Source: Pavlovales sp. CCMP2436 (taxonomy: Eukaryota; Haptophyta; Pavlovophyceae; Pavlovales). From it: 14,809 nt of DNA. Under the pieces are notes generated by a model. That model was not told the origin of the DNA, made no database searches, and worked only from the letters and a program-made list of their open reading frames with translations. Each line of letters begins with the position of its first letter. Position 1 is the first letter of the stretch. This document shows, piece after piece, positions 1 through 8,014 of this stretch. The stretch lies in the NCBI GenBank assembly GCA_026770615.1, contig MU631424.1, forward strand, positions 234,001-248,809, in the 5' to 3' direction. The position numbers were made by a program, and so were the translations under genes.

Positions 1-81
1 GTTCGCCGTGGTGGTTGAAGGAGGGGAGACTGGGGAGGGGGGGGAGGGAGGGGGGGAGGAGGAGGGGGCACTGGTCCTCAC
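1..81 (-). other. 5' part of intron 1 of the MetRS gene
   Basis: On the minus strand the sequence after the last MetRS codon (ATG, 84-82) begins GTGAGG, a good GT donor, and then becomes almost pure C/T. The open frame continues by chance but encodes proline and serine runs, not the Cys-Gly-Thr-Asp-Glu that follows NVIYM-like sequences in MetRS. The intron therefore probably runs past the window edge. Confidence 0.75.
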
Positions 82-780
82 CATGTAGATGACGTTCACC
101 CCGCGTTGGCGCAGGTAGCGCGCATACACGTCAGCTGATAGCACACAGCCAATAATGTTGCCCAGGTGCGGCACGTTGTTCACGTAGGGCAGCGCAGAGG
201 TCACCAGCACGTTACGTGCGCCGCGCTGCGGCAGCCGCGCGCCCGCGCGCGGGGCAGCGACAGCGGAGGAGGGGGAAGCTGCGGCGCCCGCCCCGGGGGT
301 GAGCGCGGTGGCCGGCTGCCCCGGCGCGACGAGCTCCGCCGGCTTGAACCACAGGCCGAGCTCGCGCTTAGCCGTGGCGGTGTTGGGCGAGACGTCGACG
401 AGGTTGCGCTCAGGGGAGGACGCCAGATCGCCGCGCACCGTGCCGGGCTGCGCTGTCCTCGGGTCGGCGTCGCCCGCGATGGCGAGCGCCGTCGCAACCG
501 CACCCTCTCCCGCGAAGGCGAGCGCAACTGTCGGGCCCGAGCTGAGCAGCGACGCCTTGCCCGCCAGCCACTGCTCGGCCGCCGCGGACGCCGCGTCGCT
601 GGCGTCGTCGTCCTCGGCCATGGCGAGGGCGTAGTGCGCGCGCGCCATCTTCTTCGAGGGGACGAGCATCTTGCACCCGACGAGGCGGAGCGAGCTCGAC
701 TCGAAGCGGCGCGTGATCTCGGCCAGCAGGCCGCGCTCGTAGGCGTCCGGCCTGACGAGGACCACCGTCAGCTCCTCCAT
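82..780 (-). CDS. Methionyl-tRNA synthetase with NDK-like N-terminal domain, first coding exon (partial)
   Basis: This 233-codon exon starts at ATG 780 and ends in phase 0 at a GTGAGG donor, so the rest of the gene lies beyond position 1. Residues 1-148 read as a nucleoside diphosphate kinase fold: [14 protein letters not shown] at the start, an SGPTVAL strand at 81-87, [11 protein letters not shown] at 108-118 and [11 protein letters not shown] near 140. Residues 149-186 are an Ala/Pro/Gly/Ser linker. Residues 189-233 match the start of cytosolic-type MetRS, with [18 protein letters not shown] carrying the class I HIGH-type motif HLGN at 205-208. MetRS charges initiator and elongator tRNA-Met. 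In the NDK domain the R-N-x-x-H site reads R125-N-L-V-D129, so the phosphohistidine is lost, and the usual Lys of KPD is Arg10. The loop after HYA is longer than usual and Ala/Asp-rich. I infer a non-catalytic appended domain in the place where animal MetRS has a GST-like domain. The frame is open upstream of this ATG, but the NDK fold begins correctly here. Confidence 0.88.
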
Positions 781-1174
781 CGCACGCAGTTCACTTGCAG
801 TCCAATTTCCCCCGGGCCGGCGGGCGGCACGGGGCTCCGAGCAAATCGAAACCAGTTAGTAATGTTCAGAGGGAGAACCAAATTCCCCCATCCACCCGCC
901 CCCCCACCCCCACCCCCAACCCGGGGCTGAGCGATGTTCCAGGCGATGAAGCAGACAAAGACGATCCCAAGGCTTCAGCGGTACCACTTACTCACACTTG
1001 CGCGACCTCCCTGGACCTTGATGTCAACATCCAGGTTCTTCCGCACGCAGCTGCAGCCGCATTTTTACGGAACAGCGAGATGGGGAGGGGAAGGAGGCGC
1101 CACTTCCAACCCACATCGACGGCCCGATCCGCCGTCGACTCATTCCTGGCTGACCGATCTGATTCTGGTGCTAG
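781..1174. other. Region upstream of the MetRS exon; nothing recognised
   Basis: This is the presumed 5' UTR and promoter side of the minus-strand MetRS gene. It contains a C/A-rich run near 893-922 and GC-rich sequence. I see no TATA-like box or conserved reading frame. A plus-strand frame across 795-1298 is low in complexity and matches nothing I know. Confidence 0.4.
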
Positions 1175-1301
1175 AACGCCGTGCAGAGCAGATCGACTTG
1201 CAGAACAGCGCGGACTTACTCAACCCTCGCTGACGGTGAAACGCCGTGCAGAGCAGATCGCCATGCAAAGCAGCTCGGACTTACTCAATCCGCGCTGACG
1301 G
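1175..1301 (+). repeat. Two-copy tandem repeat, 64-bp period
   Basis: Two imperfect head-to-tail copies run from about 1175-1237 and 1239-1301. Both open with AACGCCGTGCAGAGCAGATC and close with CGCTGACGG, and the middle shares GGACTTACTCAA. The period of 64 is not a multiple of three, which argues against a protein repeat. Confidence 0.85.
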
Positions 1302-1832
1302 CCGTCACAGCAGTACCACTCGCACGCACAGCAGACGGAGCCGCTCGTGCTTTCCGGCCACAAGGTGAAGCCGAGTTCCGGACGCCAAGGCGAACGCAGC
1401 ACAACCGCTAAAGCAACCGACGCCTGACATTCTTCCCGGATACCGGACCATCCAGTGCTGACATCTGACAGCCCTCGACCCGACGACCTTCCCATATCGC
1501 AACTGGTATCTGCGTGCGTGCTTCGGCAATGTAATGGGCTACCCAATGACTTACACTCTGACTCATGCGGCGCAATGTGGACTGCGTCGCTGCGTGGGGC
1601 GAGACACCGCAGTGGAACCTATCTTCGACCAAATCCGAAACGAAATCGCCTGCTTCGGAGCTCTGTTGGCGCTTTGGTATCACCGCAAGGTGGCGCCGAA
1701 ACTCAACAGAGTGACGCTCAGACGCTGACACCCGGGGCCACCTGGACGCAGAAACTGCGCCCCGGGCGGTAGAAGTGGCATCATAACATAACAGCACATA
1801 AGCGGAGCCGGGATTCGATTAATAACGTAAAA
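1302..1832. other. No recognised gene
   Basis: Frames of 129 codons (minus, 1408-1797) and 64 codons (plus, 1534-1728) cross this stretch. Neither carries a motif I recognise, and they overlap on opposite strands. Composition is moderately GC-rich. I see no repeat within it. Confidence 0.3.
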
Positions 1833-1990
1833 AATTAGAATGACGTGCCCTGTGTGCGCAGCTCGCCGAACCAGCCCCGTTTAACGGGGGCGGCTGCTAT
1901 GTCCTTCCCCCGGCCACGATTCCCAACGAGGGGTCTCTAGCCAGCCGGACACCTGGTGACTCGATAATCCTCCTCTTAACTGAATAAACT
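1833..1990 (-). mobile_element. SINE-like fragment sharing the 3' tail of the SINEs at 11676 and 12387
   Basis: Positions 1833-1870 (plus strand) repeat the segment TTAGAATGACGTG...CAGCTCGCC found at the low-coordinate edge of both tRNA-derived SINEs in this window, with a few substitutions. On the minus strand this is the element's 3' end. Beyond it the sequence is unrelated to those SINEs. It contains a strong hairpin at 1875-1889 (CCCCGTT/AACGGGG) inside a CAGCC/GGCTG stem. I see no clear B box here, so this is either another family with the same tail or a rearranged copy. Confidence 0.45.
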
Positions 1991-2019
1991 TTCCTCTCTC
2001 AACAACAAACTATACATCA

Positions 2020-2690
2020 TTAGGTCTGTTGGTTATGTGTGCGAGCTTGGGTTCCTCGAAAGTGAGTAGTGATGTCGCTGTGTATGACTCGAATCGATAT
2101 TTGTTCTATGCCTGCCATTCTAGGTGAGCGCATGAGTGTGGTTATGGCGTATGCTGGCTGTTTGCGTGGTTTCCCTCCTTTTGAGTTTCCGTTTCTTGGT
2201 GCTTCTTGTGTCCATGGGTAGCCTCCTGTGAGTGGTACTGGGGCTTCTGTGATCGTTGGTGCGCCGTTGGTGGGTGTCCAGGGTGGGCCTGCGCGGTAGA
2301 GTTCCAGGGTTCGGTGGACTTTCTTTCCGTCGGCGTGGTGCGTGGCTACTGCTATGTCGACGCAGAGGATGGTGGCTACATATGCTATGAATCATGTTGT
2401 TGTTCATCCAGTGATTGTCCGTTTCCTAGTATGATACCGACCACGGCTGGGAGGTGATTGTTTCTATGGGATCTGTGGGGATTCGGTCGTTCGTCTGATT
2501 TTCAGGGATTCTTGTGTTCTTGGTGATAGCGATTTGGCGTGAGATGTGGCTAGGTGACGAATTCTTGCGGCTTGTTGGGGGTGGTTTGGGTTATGGCCGT
2601 CAATTCCCATTGCGGCGTAGAGGAGGCAGTTTCCGTCGCCTTTGACGTTCATACGTCGATAATAAGGCCTATGGTGGAGTATAGTTTCTC
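2020..2690 (-). pseudogene. Relic of an OTU-type cysteine protease (ovarian tumour family)
   Basis: On the minus strand a frame beginning near 2652 reads NVKGDGNCLLYAAMG, the hallmark OTU active-site block. The Asp codon is 2635-2637 and the nucleophile Cys codon 2626-2628. A few bases upstream another frame reads GLIIDV, which fits the strand preceding this block, so a frameshift lies between them. The first frame stops at 2464. An open stretch from 2385 to 2020 (121 codons) contains IAYVATILCVDIAV, typical of the later OTU strand. Between them are stops in every frame. OTU enzymes cleave ubiquitin-like linkages, and OTU domains also occur inside some retrotransposon polyproteins. The A-ending codon use matches the LINE-like frames at 6750-11620, so I infer a retroelement origin. 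The C-terminal catalytic His is not clearly identifiable. Confidence 0.6.
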
Positions 2691-3389
2691 GAGCTCACGT
2701 GCGCCTATTAATGTCTATTCATGTTGTTTGGGCCCGGCGATCTTTTTGGTCCGTTTGTTGGCGGGTGCAGGCGGCGTGTCATCTTGTGCGTGAGGGCGTT
2801 TGGGGGGTTGGAACGCCTGGCTGACTCAACTCTGACTTCGGGGGATGTTACAGCTCGCGATTTTTATTGGACGCCCTGACTCACAGTGGGACTCTGAAGG
2901 CCATGTTACGCAGGCAGTAATCTTCCGCCATATGCCCCGAGAGCCAAAACCAAGTCTACTGGGGTCTAGAGCGTCCCGAAGTGAGTGTCGTAGAGATTTT
3001 GTGCCAGTGGAGCGACCTATCCTCATGCTGATCCGGCCGAAACGGGCCTCGCCTGAGGCTGGCAGAAGCGGCGCGAGCCACCCAGATGCAAACGCCGTCC
3101 TTTATCGGCGCGCACAGTATGGTTGGATTGCATCGCCAGATGACAAGCTGACGCGCGACTCGGCGGCCACCGGCTCGCGGTCCATCCGCGCTGCGATTTC
3201 CGGTGCGGACGAGGACTCGAGCTCGGGCTGAAGCGACGACGAGGATGACGAGGACGAGCCGACAACGGGCCTTCGAGAAGCGCGCCGAACAACCGACTCT
3301 CTCCGCAACGGGTCTCGTGGACATGGACACGCAGCGGGCCTCACCGCCAGCCCGTGATTTTTTCGATACTTACTTTTACCGCTTAATAC
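2691..3389. other. No recognised gene
   Basis: A plus-strand frame (2845-3231, 128 codons) and overlapping minus-strand frames cross this region. None shows a known motif. Codons in 3000-3330 are GC-rich with Ser/Arg/Asp-rich translations on both strands, so an unrecognised exon cannot be excluded. Confidence 0.3.
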
Positions 3390-3463
3390 TTAAACCTGAA
3401 ACGGTTTAGCGGACCCTCTGGACCCTCAGGCGCCTCTCGCAGAAGGTGCCTTTAATCCGTAGG
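3390..3463 (+). repeat. 74-bp dispersed repeat, copy 1
   Basis: It is nearly identical and equal in length to 4968-5041, in the same orientation. It begins TTAAACCTGAAACGGTTTAG and ends with GGTGCCTTTAATCCGTAGG. AAACC and GGTTT at the start can pair, as can GGCGCC and GGTGCC later in the unit. Confidence 0.85.
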
Positions 3464-3529
3464 GTTAATAACAGTCGGGACGGGAGGGTGGACCAATTTT
3501 CTTCGGTTGTGCTGTCGCAAAAGATGCCC

Positions 3530-3660
3530 TCCGGGGGCCCTCCGGGGCCCTCCCGGGGGGCCCCTACCCGGGGGGGGTGGTCTTGACAGTCGGTCGTCGT
3601 GCCCGGATAGGGTGGTCTTGATAAACAGTCATCCCGCCCGGACACCGTCGTGGCGCACAA
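3530..3660 (+). repeat. GC-rich palindromic runs and a degenerate duplication
   Basis: Positions 3530-3576 are alternating runs of C and G with many short self-complementary blocks such as GGGCCC. From 3576 the phrase GGGTGGTCTTGA occurs twice, about 33 bp apart. Each is followed by a variant of CAGTC and a GCCCGG block. Confidence 0.55.
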
Positions 3661-3707
3661 TCGACTGATTTTGTGCCCTTGGGATCGGAACACCAGTAAT
3701 AACCAAA

Positions 3708-3925
3708 CCCCCCCCCCCCCCTCCCCCCCCCCCCCCCAACCAAACACTGACTCACACTGACACACACACACAGAAATACACACGCACACACACACACACA
3801 CACACACACCACCCTTCCCACCCAAAATAATATCTTGGTATCGAAACACTAACAAACCCCCCCCCCCACCTTCTGCCATCGGAAGTTCGGAACATCAACC
3901 CCCCCCCTCCCCCCCTCCCCCCCCC
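3708..3925 (+). repeat. Poly-C and CA simple-repeat block
   Basis: Runs of 14 C (3708-3721) and 15 C (3723-3737) are split by one T. A CA tract occupies about 3785-3808, another C run 3857-3867, and a C-rich tract with scattered T 3899-3925. The minus strand is therefore G-rich with quadruplex potential. Reading frames through here are artefacts of the repeats. Confidence 0.95.
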
Positions 3926-4136
3926 GTGCGCTTGCGCCGTACGGATACGCCATTTGAACAAGTTTTTAAAATATGCGCGCGTTGAGGTCCCGCAGAGCCG
4001 TGTCAGAGGCAGCGCTCGCGACGCGTGTGGCGTACACGTGTTGGGCGCCCACCGCGTCAACCGTCCTCGCGTCCCCGTCTCTGGTTTGTGCGGTGATGTG
4101 GGCCGGGCTCAAGTTTAACAAATTGAAGTATATCGG
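3926..4136. other. No recognised gene
   Basis: Between the poly-C block and the hairpin the sequence is GC-rich and can be read in several short frames on both strands. A minus-strand frame of 97 codons ends at 3966. I find no motif in it. Confidence 0.3.
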
Positions 4137-4164
4137 GAGCCCAAGTGTCCTCTCACTTGGGCTC
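4137..4164. repeat. Perfect 11-bp inverted repeat (hairpin)
   Basis: GAGCCCAAGTG at 4137-4147 is exactly complementary to CACTTGGGCTC at 4154-4164, with a 6-base TCCTCT loop. No T-run follows and the surroundings are non-coding, so a terminator role is not supported. Confidence 0.8.
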
Positions 4165-4270
4165 TGTCTGACATCCTGATTGCCATGACAACTATAGGAA
4201 CTTGCCACCCTTCCACAAAGGGGTCCACAGAAAAGGCGGTTACGCCTGCTCGCTTCCATTCCAAATATAG

Positions 4271-4292
4271 CTCTCTCTCTCTCTCTCTCTCT
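4271..4292 (+). repeat. CT microsatellite
   Basis: Eleven CT units, bracketed by AGCT on both sides. Confidence 0.95.
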
Positions 4293-4403
4293 AGCTGCCT
4301 TCGACGTTCACGCGTCTCGGACTCCAATCCTCTCTTAGCTCGTGCTTGCGTTCAACACCGCTAGCCTCTCGATAAAGTAGATGATCTCGGACGCCGGAAC
4401 GGG

Positions 4404-4690
4404 TGTACGGGGCAGTTCCGGCTTGTGATGAACGAGATCCGAGCAGCCGTGCACGACGTTGCACGCATGCCGCCGACGCATGGCCGCCTCTCCGCGCGCC
4501 GCGATCGACGAGTGGCGAGCGTGGGGACGGTCACGCTAGAACGGACGGCCTACGCAGCGCGTCATGAGCGTCGCCCGTATGGGGCAGGTCCGCCTCGTGA
4601 TCGACGAGGTCCGAGCTGTGAACGACGTCGCAAGCCTTCTGGCGAGCCGCGGCCGCCTCTCCGCGCCGCCGCGGCCGACGGACGGCGAGC
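4404..4690 (+). repeat. Degenerate two-copy tandem repeat, 172-bp offset
   Basis: The blocks at about 4404-4500 and 4576-4675 align along their length. Both begin with a GGGGCAG block and end with GGCCGCCTCTCCGCG. Translated in register, the units read GQFRLVMNEIRAAVHDVA and GQVRLVIDEVRAVNDVAS, with mostly conservative differences. The 172-bp spacing puts them in different frames. They may be a former protein repeat with later indels, or non-coding duplicates. I do not recognise the family. Confidence 0.6.
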
Positions 4691-4967
4691 AAGAGGCTTG
4701 TCACTTATGGGCTAAGGACGTGCACACACCTGGCAGAGCGAGGCGAGCGAAGATCGGGAAACAAAAAAAGAGTGGAATCGGCGTTTCGCGCGATCTCTTA
4801 AACAAGCCATCGCGCGCGGGCGAGCATCGCCGCCAGCCCGAGTTCGAGCTTGCGTAAAAACGCTACCGACGGCAGGCACTGGCATTCAGTCGACCGATGG
4901 CAAAATCGTATTTTAAATTTATTCTAATTTGTGAACAAAGGCAACCTCTACTATCGGTTCAAAATAT
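4691..4967. other. No recognised gene
   Basis: An Arg/Lys-rich plus-strand frame runs to 4857. It is followed by AT-rich sequence around 4900-4967, before the second 74-bp repeat. Confidence 0.3.
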
Positions 4968-5041
4968 TTAAACCTGAAACGGTTTAGCGGACCCTCTGGA
5001 CTCTCTGTCGCCTCACGCAGAAGGTGCCTTTAATCCGTAGG
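4968..5041 (+). repeat. 74-bp dispersed repeat, copy 2
   Basis: It is the second direct copy of the unit at 3390-3463, with changes concentrated in the middle (CTCTCTGTCGCC against CCCTCAGGCGCC). Neither side shows an obvious target-site duplication. The starts of the two copies are 1578 bp apart. Confidence 0.85.
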
Positions 5042-5443
5042 TTTAAAAATATGTGGCGCTGATACTTAACCGCCATTGCACAGGGTGTTCCAAGGGTATG
5101 TGTGTAAGTTTCTAATTAAACGTCCGTCCCGGGAGGATCTCACTGGATTTTAAGTGTTGAAAAACACTCTGATTCAGGGATCCACCCCGAGCACACGGAT
5201 ACCGTCCCCACCGCTGATCAGTTTAGCCACACGACGATCGACGACTGACGACTCTCGACGGGCGCGCTGACCGACCTCCACTGCTCTCCCTCGCGTCGTC
5301 TGAAAATGCAGCACCGTCTGCGAGCGCGGCCCACCTTCGCGCATCTCAAACATTACTTCCTCGCTAGCCTGGCTTGCATATGTTGAGATTTTTTCCCGGG
5401 GGGCAAAACCCACAAATATGCGCGGCTTATTTGCTGGCCCATT
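5042..5443. other. No recognised gene; one minus-strand frame
   Basis: A 79-codon minus-strand frame (5413-5174) is moderately GC-rich and shows no motif I recognise. Upstream, at about 5147-5171, AGTGTT and AACACT form a small hairpin with a GAAA loop. Nothing else stands out. Confidence 0.3.
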
Positions 5444-5997
5444 CTATCCCACCCCTTGACGGGGGTGGGCCTCGGGCGCAGGACTTTGGGTTGCGAGATG
5501 TGGCGGGCTTGCTGGCTCATGTTTGCGTTTTGAAGACTTTGAGCTTGCTGGCTCATGTTTTAGTTTAGGTCTCTTGTCGCCCGAGTGGTGTGTTAGCGTG
5601 GGTGACTGGCCGGTTTCAAGGGCCCGTTTGGTTGCTGATCGCAGTGTGCGTGAGTGGTGCATGAATATGGCGGACTTGTCATGGATCAGTGCGTGCATGC
5701 GTGACGGGCCTGCTGCGGACTCGTGATTTATGGCGGGACTGGCTGGTCCTGTTTTGGGTTCGGTGGGACTGGCTGCTCCTGGTAGCAATGAGGTTTTGGT
5801 TCGAGACGGTCTCTGGTTGCGTTTTTCCACGTTTGATATGCGTAAGCGTTGCTGGCCTCGGCTGGGCCTAAGGGTGGGCTTAGGCTGCATGGAGGGTATG
5901 GTCGGGTTTACATCTGTTAATGAATCTTCATTATTCGTAGGTTGGTTGCGCATCAGACATCTTCGTTTGGCAGGGGTGGTCAGTGCACTGGTGTCCG

Positions 5998-6360
5998 TTG
6001 GGGGTATGGGCTCTTGCTGTATAGGTGGTATGGCTGTTGGGGATATGGGCTCATACTGAGCGGTGCTGTCCGTTGGGGGTATGGGCTCATACCGCAGAAA
6101 TGGTATTGCTGTCCATTGGGGGTATGGGCTCATACCGCAGAAATGGTATAGCCGCTAGCGCCTCGTTTTGGGCGATGCTGTCCGTTAGGGGTATGGGCAC
6201 ATACTGCATAGATTGTATGGCCGCTGGTGCTTCGTTTTGGGCGATGCTGTCTATTGGGGGTATGGGCTCATGCTGCATAAGAGGTAAGGCTGATGGTTGA
6301 GCGATGCTGTCCGTTGGGGGTATGGGCTCATATTGTATAGGTGGTATGGCCGCTGGTGCT
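5998..6360 (-). repeat. Minisatellite of seven GTTGGGGGTATGGGCTCAT-type units
   Basis: Seven copies start near 5998, 6035, 6072, 6115, 6184, 6253 and 6313. Spacing is 37-43 bp in the first four and 60-69 bp in the others, where an extra GCGATGCTGT and TGGCCGCTGGTGCTTCGTTT segment is present. On the minus strand each core encodes EPIPP-type residues. Confidence 0.85.
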
Positions 6361-6438
6361 GTGTTTTGATTCAGTTTCCTTGCTGCCCGCTCGGCTGACT
6401 GGGCGGCCCACATGGCGACCTTAAACTTATACGCGTCG

Positions 6439-6460
6439 TATATATATATATATATATATA
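6439..6460 (+). repeat. TA microsatellite
   Basis: Eleven uninterrupted TA units. Confidence 0.95.
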
Positions 6461-6489
6461 GCGGCTCAGCATGGTTCAACAGGTGTTGT

Positions 6490-6753
6490 TCACTCACTGA
6501 CTTGGTCGACGTCAGACGTTAGTCCTGACAGCAGGGATGGAGATATATTGTCCTTGGTTGACGCCGCTGATGCTTCGATTGCCGCTTCGCGTGATTTGTG
6601 CAGGCTGAGGCTATGGCGTAGGAGAGTGTAGTGTAAGTCGCCGGGCTTGGGTGCGTCACCGGTGTCGACGTCCTTCTTTCTGAGCTCTTCTTTGACACTT
6701 AATCTTACCCTTCCGGTGAAGTAGTCCGGTCGAGATATCATGTGTGTCGATAT
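6490..6753 (-). pseudogene. Open segment downstream of the CCHC knuckle, unrecognised
   Basis: A minus-strand frame (6741-6490) of 83 codons follows the stop that ends the CCHC frame at 6754. It is Ser/Asp/Lys-rich with no known motif. Its position and A-rich codon use suggest that it continues the same decayed LINE-like element after a stop and frame change. Confidence 0.3.
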
Positions 6754-7251
6754 TCATTTTGATTTTGCGAGTCCCAGGCGCGGGGCCAGTTCCTTGCAGA
6801 GAGAGCGGCGGAGGTCGTGGCGGTGCTTCTCCGTTGACGAGCACTCGTGGTATAGGTGACGCTTTGTGTCTTGTGAGTTGGGTGCTTTGCATAGGGGGCA
6901 GGTGAGGCCCATTGTGTCGGACTTTCCGTCAATGGTAATTGTAGTGGTAGCCATCGCTGGGAATTCTGCTGCCCACTCGGCATTGTGGCGGTATGATCCG
7001 AGTAACAATCTGGCCATGCGTTTGGTGTACTTTTCCGTGGGTCGCTGTTGGCCTCTAACTCGTGAGAGGCGCAGAGCCGTCGTGCTCTCTTTTGTCCACA
7101 TGGCTTCTACATTGGCCATTCTACCTATGCCTGGGGCATGTTTGACGCGGCCTCTCTTCTCTAGGCGTTCCCTCGCAACTCTGTCTATTAATGGCGTGCT
7201 ACTCGTTGGTCGGATGTGATGATGTCTCCTGTCGCAGTGGCCGCTATTGCC
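6754..7251 (-). pseudogene. LINE-like retroelement C-terminus with CCHC zinc knuckle
   Basis: This minus-strand frame is open from 7251 to a stop at 6754, about 165 codons. Its key motif is C-P-L-C, ten residues, H, four residues, C (codons 6898-6900 down to 6841-6843). It lies in the context LTCPLC...RHLYHEC, followed by a basic Arg/His/Leu helix. A C-terminal CCHC of this form after RNase H is typical of several non-LTR retrotransposon clades. The frame overlaps the end of the RNase H-side frame near 7188-7250, so a frameshift separates the two. No restriction-like endonuclease motif is clear after the knuckle. The clade cannot be assigned without the reverse transcriptase, which I do not find intact in the window. 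Confidence 0.6.
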
Positions 7252-7846
7252 CTACAATGGACCGTGAGCGTGTGCTTTGTGAGCTGTACTGTGGCGGCTT
7301 CTCTGTGTACTGCTACTGCCTTTGAGCCCCAGTCGCTCGATGCGTTCTGCACGAGCTTTATAACGGCCGGGGGTTGGAGGTGGGGAGGCAAATCAGCCTG
7401 GCTGCGCCAGTTGTCGCCTAGTGTGGAGATGAAGAGCCGGGTCACTTTCTTTAGCGCCTCTGCTGTCACTATTCTAGCTCTCGAGGCGTCATCGTGACGT
7501 ACCGCTCCTGGGGTATTTAGAATTCTGGCTACTTCATCATCCGATTTGATATGAGCCGCAGTGTGAGTCGCGTTCCTGTAGCGTCAATGCGCCTCGTCAC
7601 GGTGTTTGAGGCTGAGTAGGCGGTAAAAGTGAGGGTTTGCATCATAGCTCGTGGAATCCCTTAACCCGTATGGTAGGGGGTTGCGGTTTAGGTGCCGTCT
7701 GTGCCAGTCTAGGCGTTGTACGCCTGTGTCATGGTCTTATCCGATGATTAGCTCTTGCTCGTGAGTCAGTGCTTGTAAGGCAAGTGTGACCGCATTGCAT
7801 TCTGCGTTGACAACCGTTTGATTGCCTAAGAATGTGCAGGTGAGGA
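7188..7846 (-). pseudogene. LINE-like RNase H-type segment and downstream linker, with internal stops
   Basis: Read down the minus strand from the MITE edge, the frame gives FLGNQTVVNAECNAVTLALQ and then THEQELIIG, a stop (7737-7739) and DHDTGVQRLDWHRRHL. This fits RNase H: the Glu of NAECNAV (codon 7800-7802) would be the helix catalytic acid, and IIG-x-DH the following Asp strand, where TDS is usual. A second stop lies at 7584-7586, after which the frame is open to 7188. That last part reads on through VARILNTPGAVRHDDASRAR and WGSKAVAVHREAATVQLTKH without a motif I know. With two stops plus a frameshift into the CCHC frame, it is dead. The MITE at 7849-8014 sits just ahead of the QTVVNAE strand, inside the domain. 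Confidence 0.55.
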
Positions 7847-7848
7847 TA

Positions 7849-8014
7849 CAGGGGATCGCGGGCAATAAGAACGGCGCTTTTTGAGGCTGAGGCTGAGTTT
7901 CTTAGCGAATTACATACAAACAATGCATAAACTTGCTTAAATTACATACAAACAATGCAAAAAAAGAGGCTCAGTTTCTTAATATGACGGTTTCTTATTG
8001 CCCGCGATCTCCTG
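7849..8014 (+). mobile_element. MITE copy 1, mariner-type (TA-flanked), 166 bp
   Basis: The ends are a 23-bp terminal inverted repeat with one mismatch. The left end starts CAGGGGATCGCGGGCAATAA, and the right end is its complement ending in CTCCTG. The dinucleotide TA flanks both sides (7847-7848 and 8015-8016), the target duplication expected of Tc1/mariner transposition. The inside is a partial duplication: AATTACATACAAACAATGCA occurs twice, and GAGGCTNAGTTTCTTA occurs once on each side. There is no coding capacity, so it would need a transposase in trans. It is inserted in the RNase H-like LINE segment. Confidence 0.88.

Larger units (their letters stand above)
5444..6497 (-). pseudogene. 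Proline-rich repeat protein frame, frameshifted; probably retroelement-derived
   Basis: Two overlapping minus-strand frames (6497-6087 and 6133-5444) together cover about 350 codons, joined by a frameshift inside a minisatellite. The upper part repeats variants of YEPIPPTDSIAQ separated by short Ala/Ile/Pro/Gln spacers. The lower part is basic and Ser/Pro-rich, with KRPKLKHEPAS and KRKHEPAS copies that look like nuclear-localisation-type clusters. A TA microsatellite is read as alternating Ile/Tyr near the start. No enzymatic domain is visible. It lies directly downstream, on the same strand, of the LINE-like CCHC segment, so it may be the degraded end of that element or an unrelated low-complexity ORF. 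Confidence 0.4.

Noticed and set aside
30..31. A CCCCAG acceptor-like site 50 bp into the MetRS intron
   Set aside because: The sequence after it reads SPLLQPP in the required frame, not the Cys-Gly-Thr-Asp expected next in MetRS.
166..930. Long plus-strand open frame opposite the MetRS exon
   Set aside because: It is the antisense shadow of the NDK-MetRS frame, Arg-rich and low in complexity. The minus strand carries specific conserved motifs.
1175..1301. CRISPR-like array
   Set aside because: There are only two adjacent copies with no spacers, in a eukaryotic context. None of the other tandem repeats has a repeat-spacer arrangement.
3406..4060. Gly/Val/Cys-rich minus-strand frames
   Set aside because: They are translations of poly-C and CA tracts.
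4137..4164. Rho-independent terminator
   Set aside because: The stem is perfect but no T-run follows, no gene ends here, and the genome is eukaryotic.
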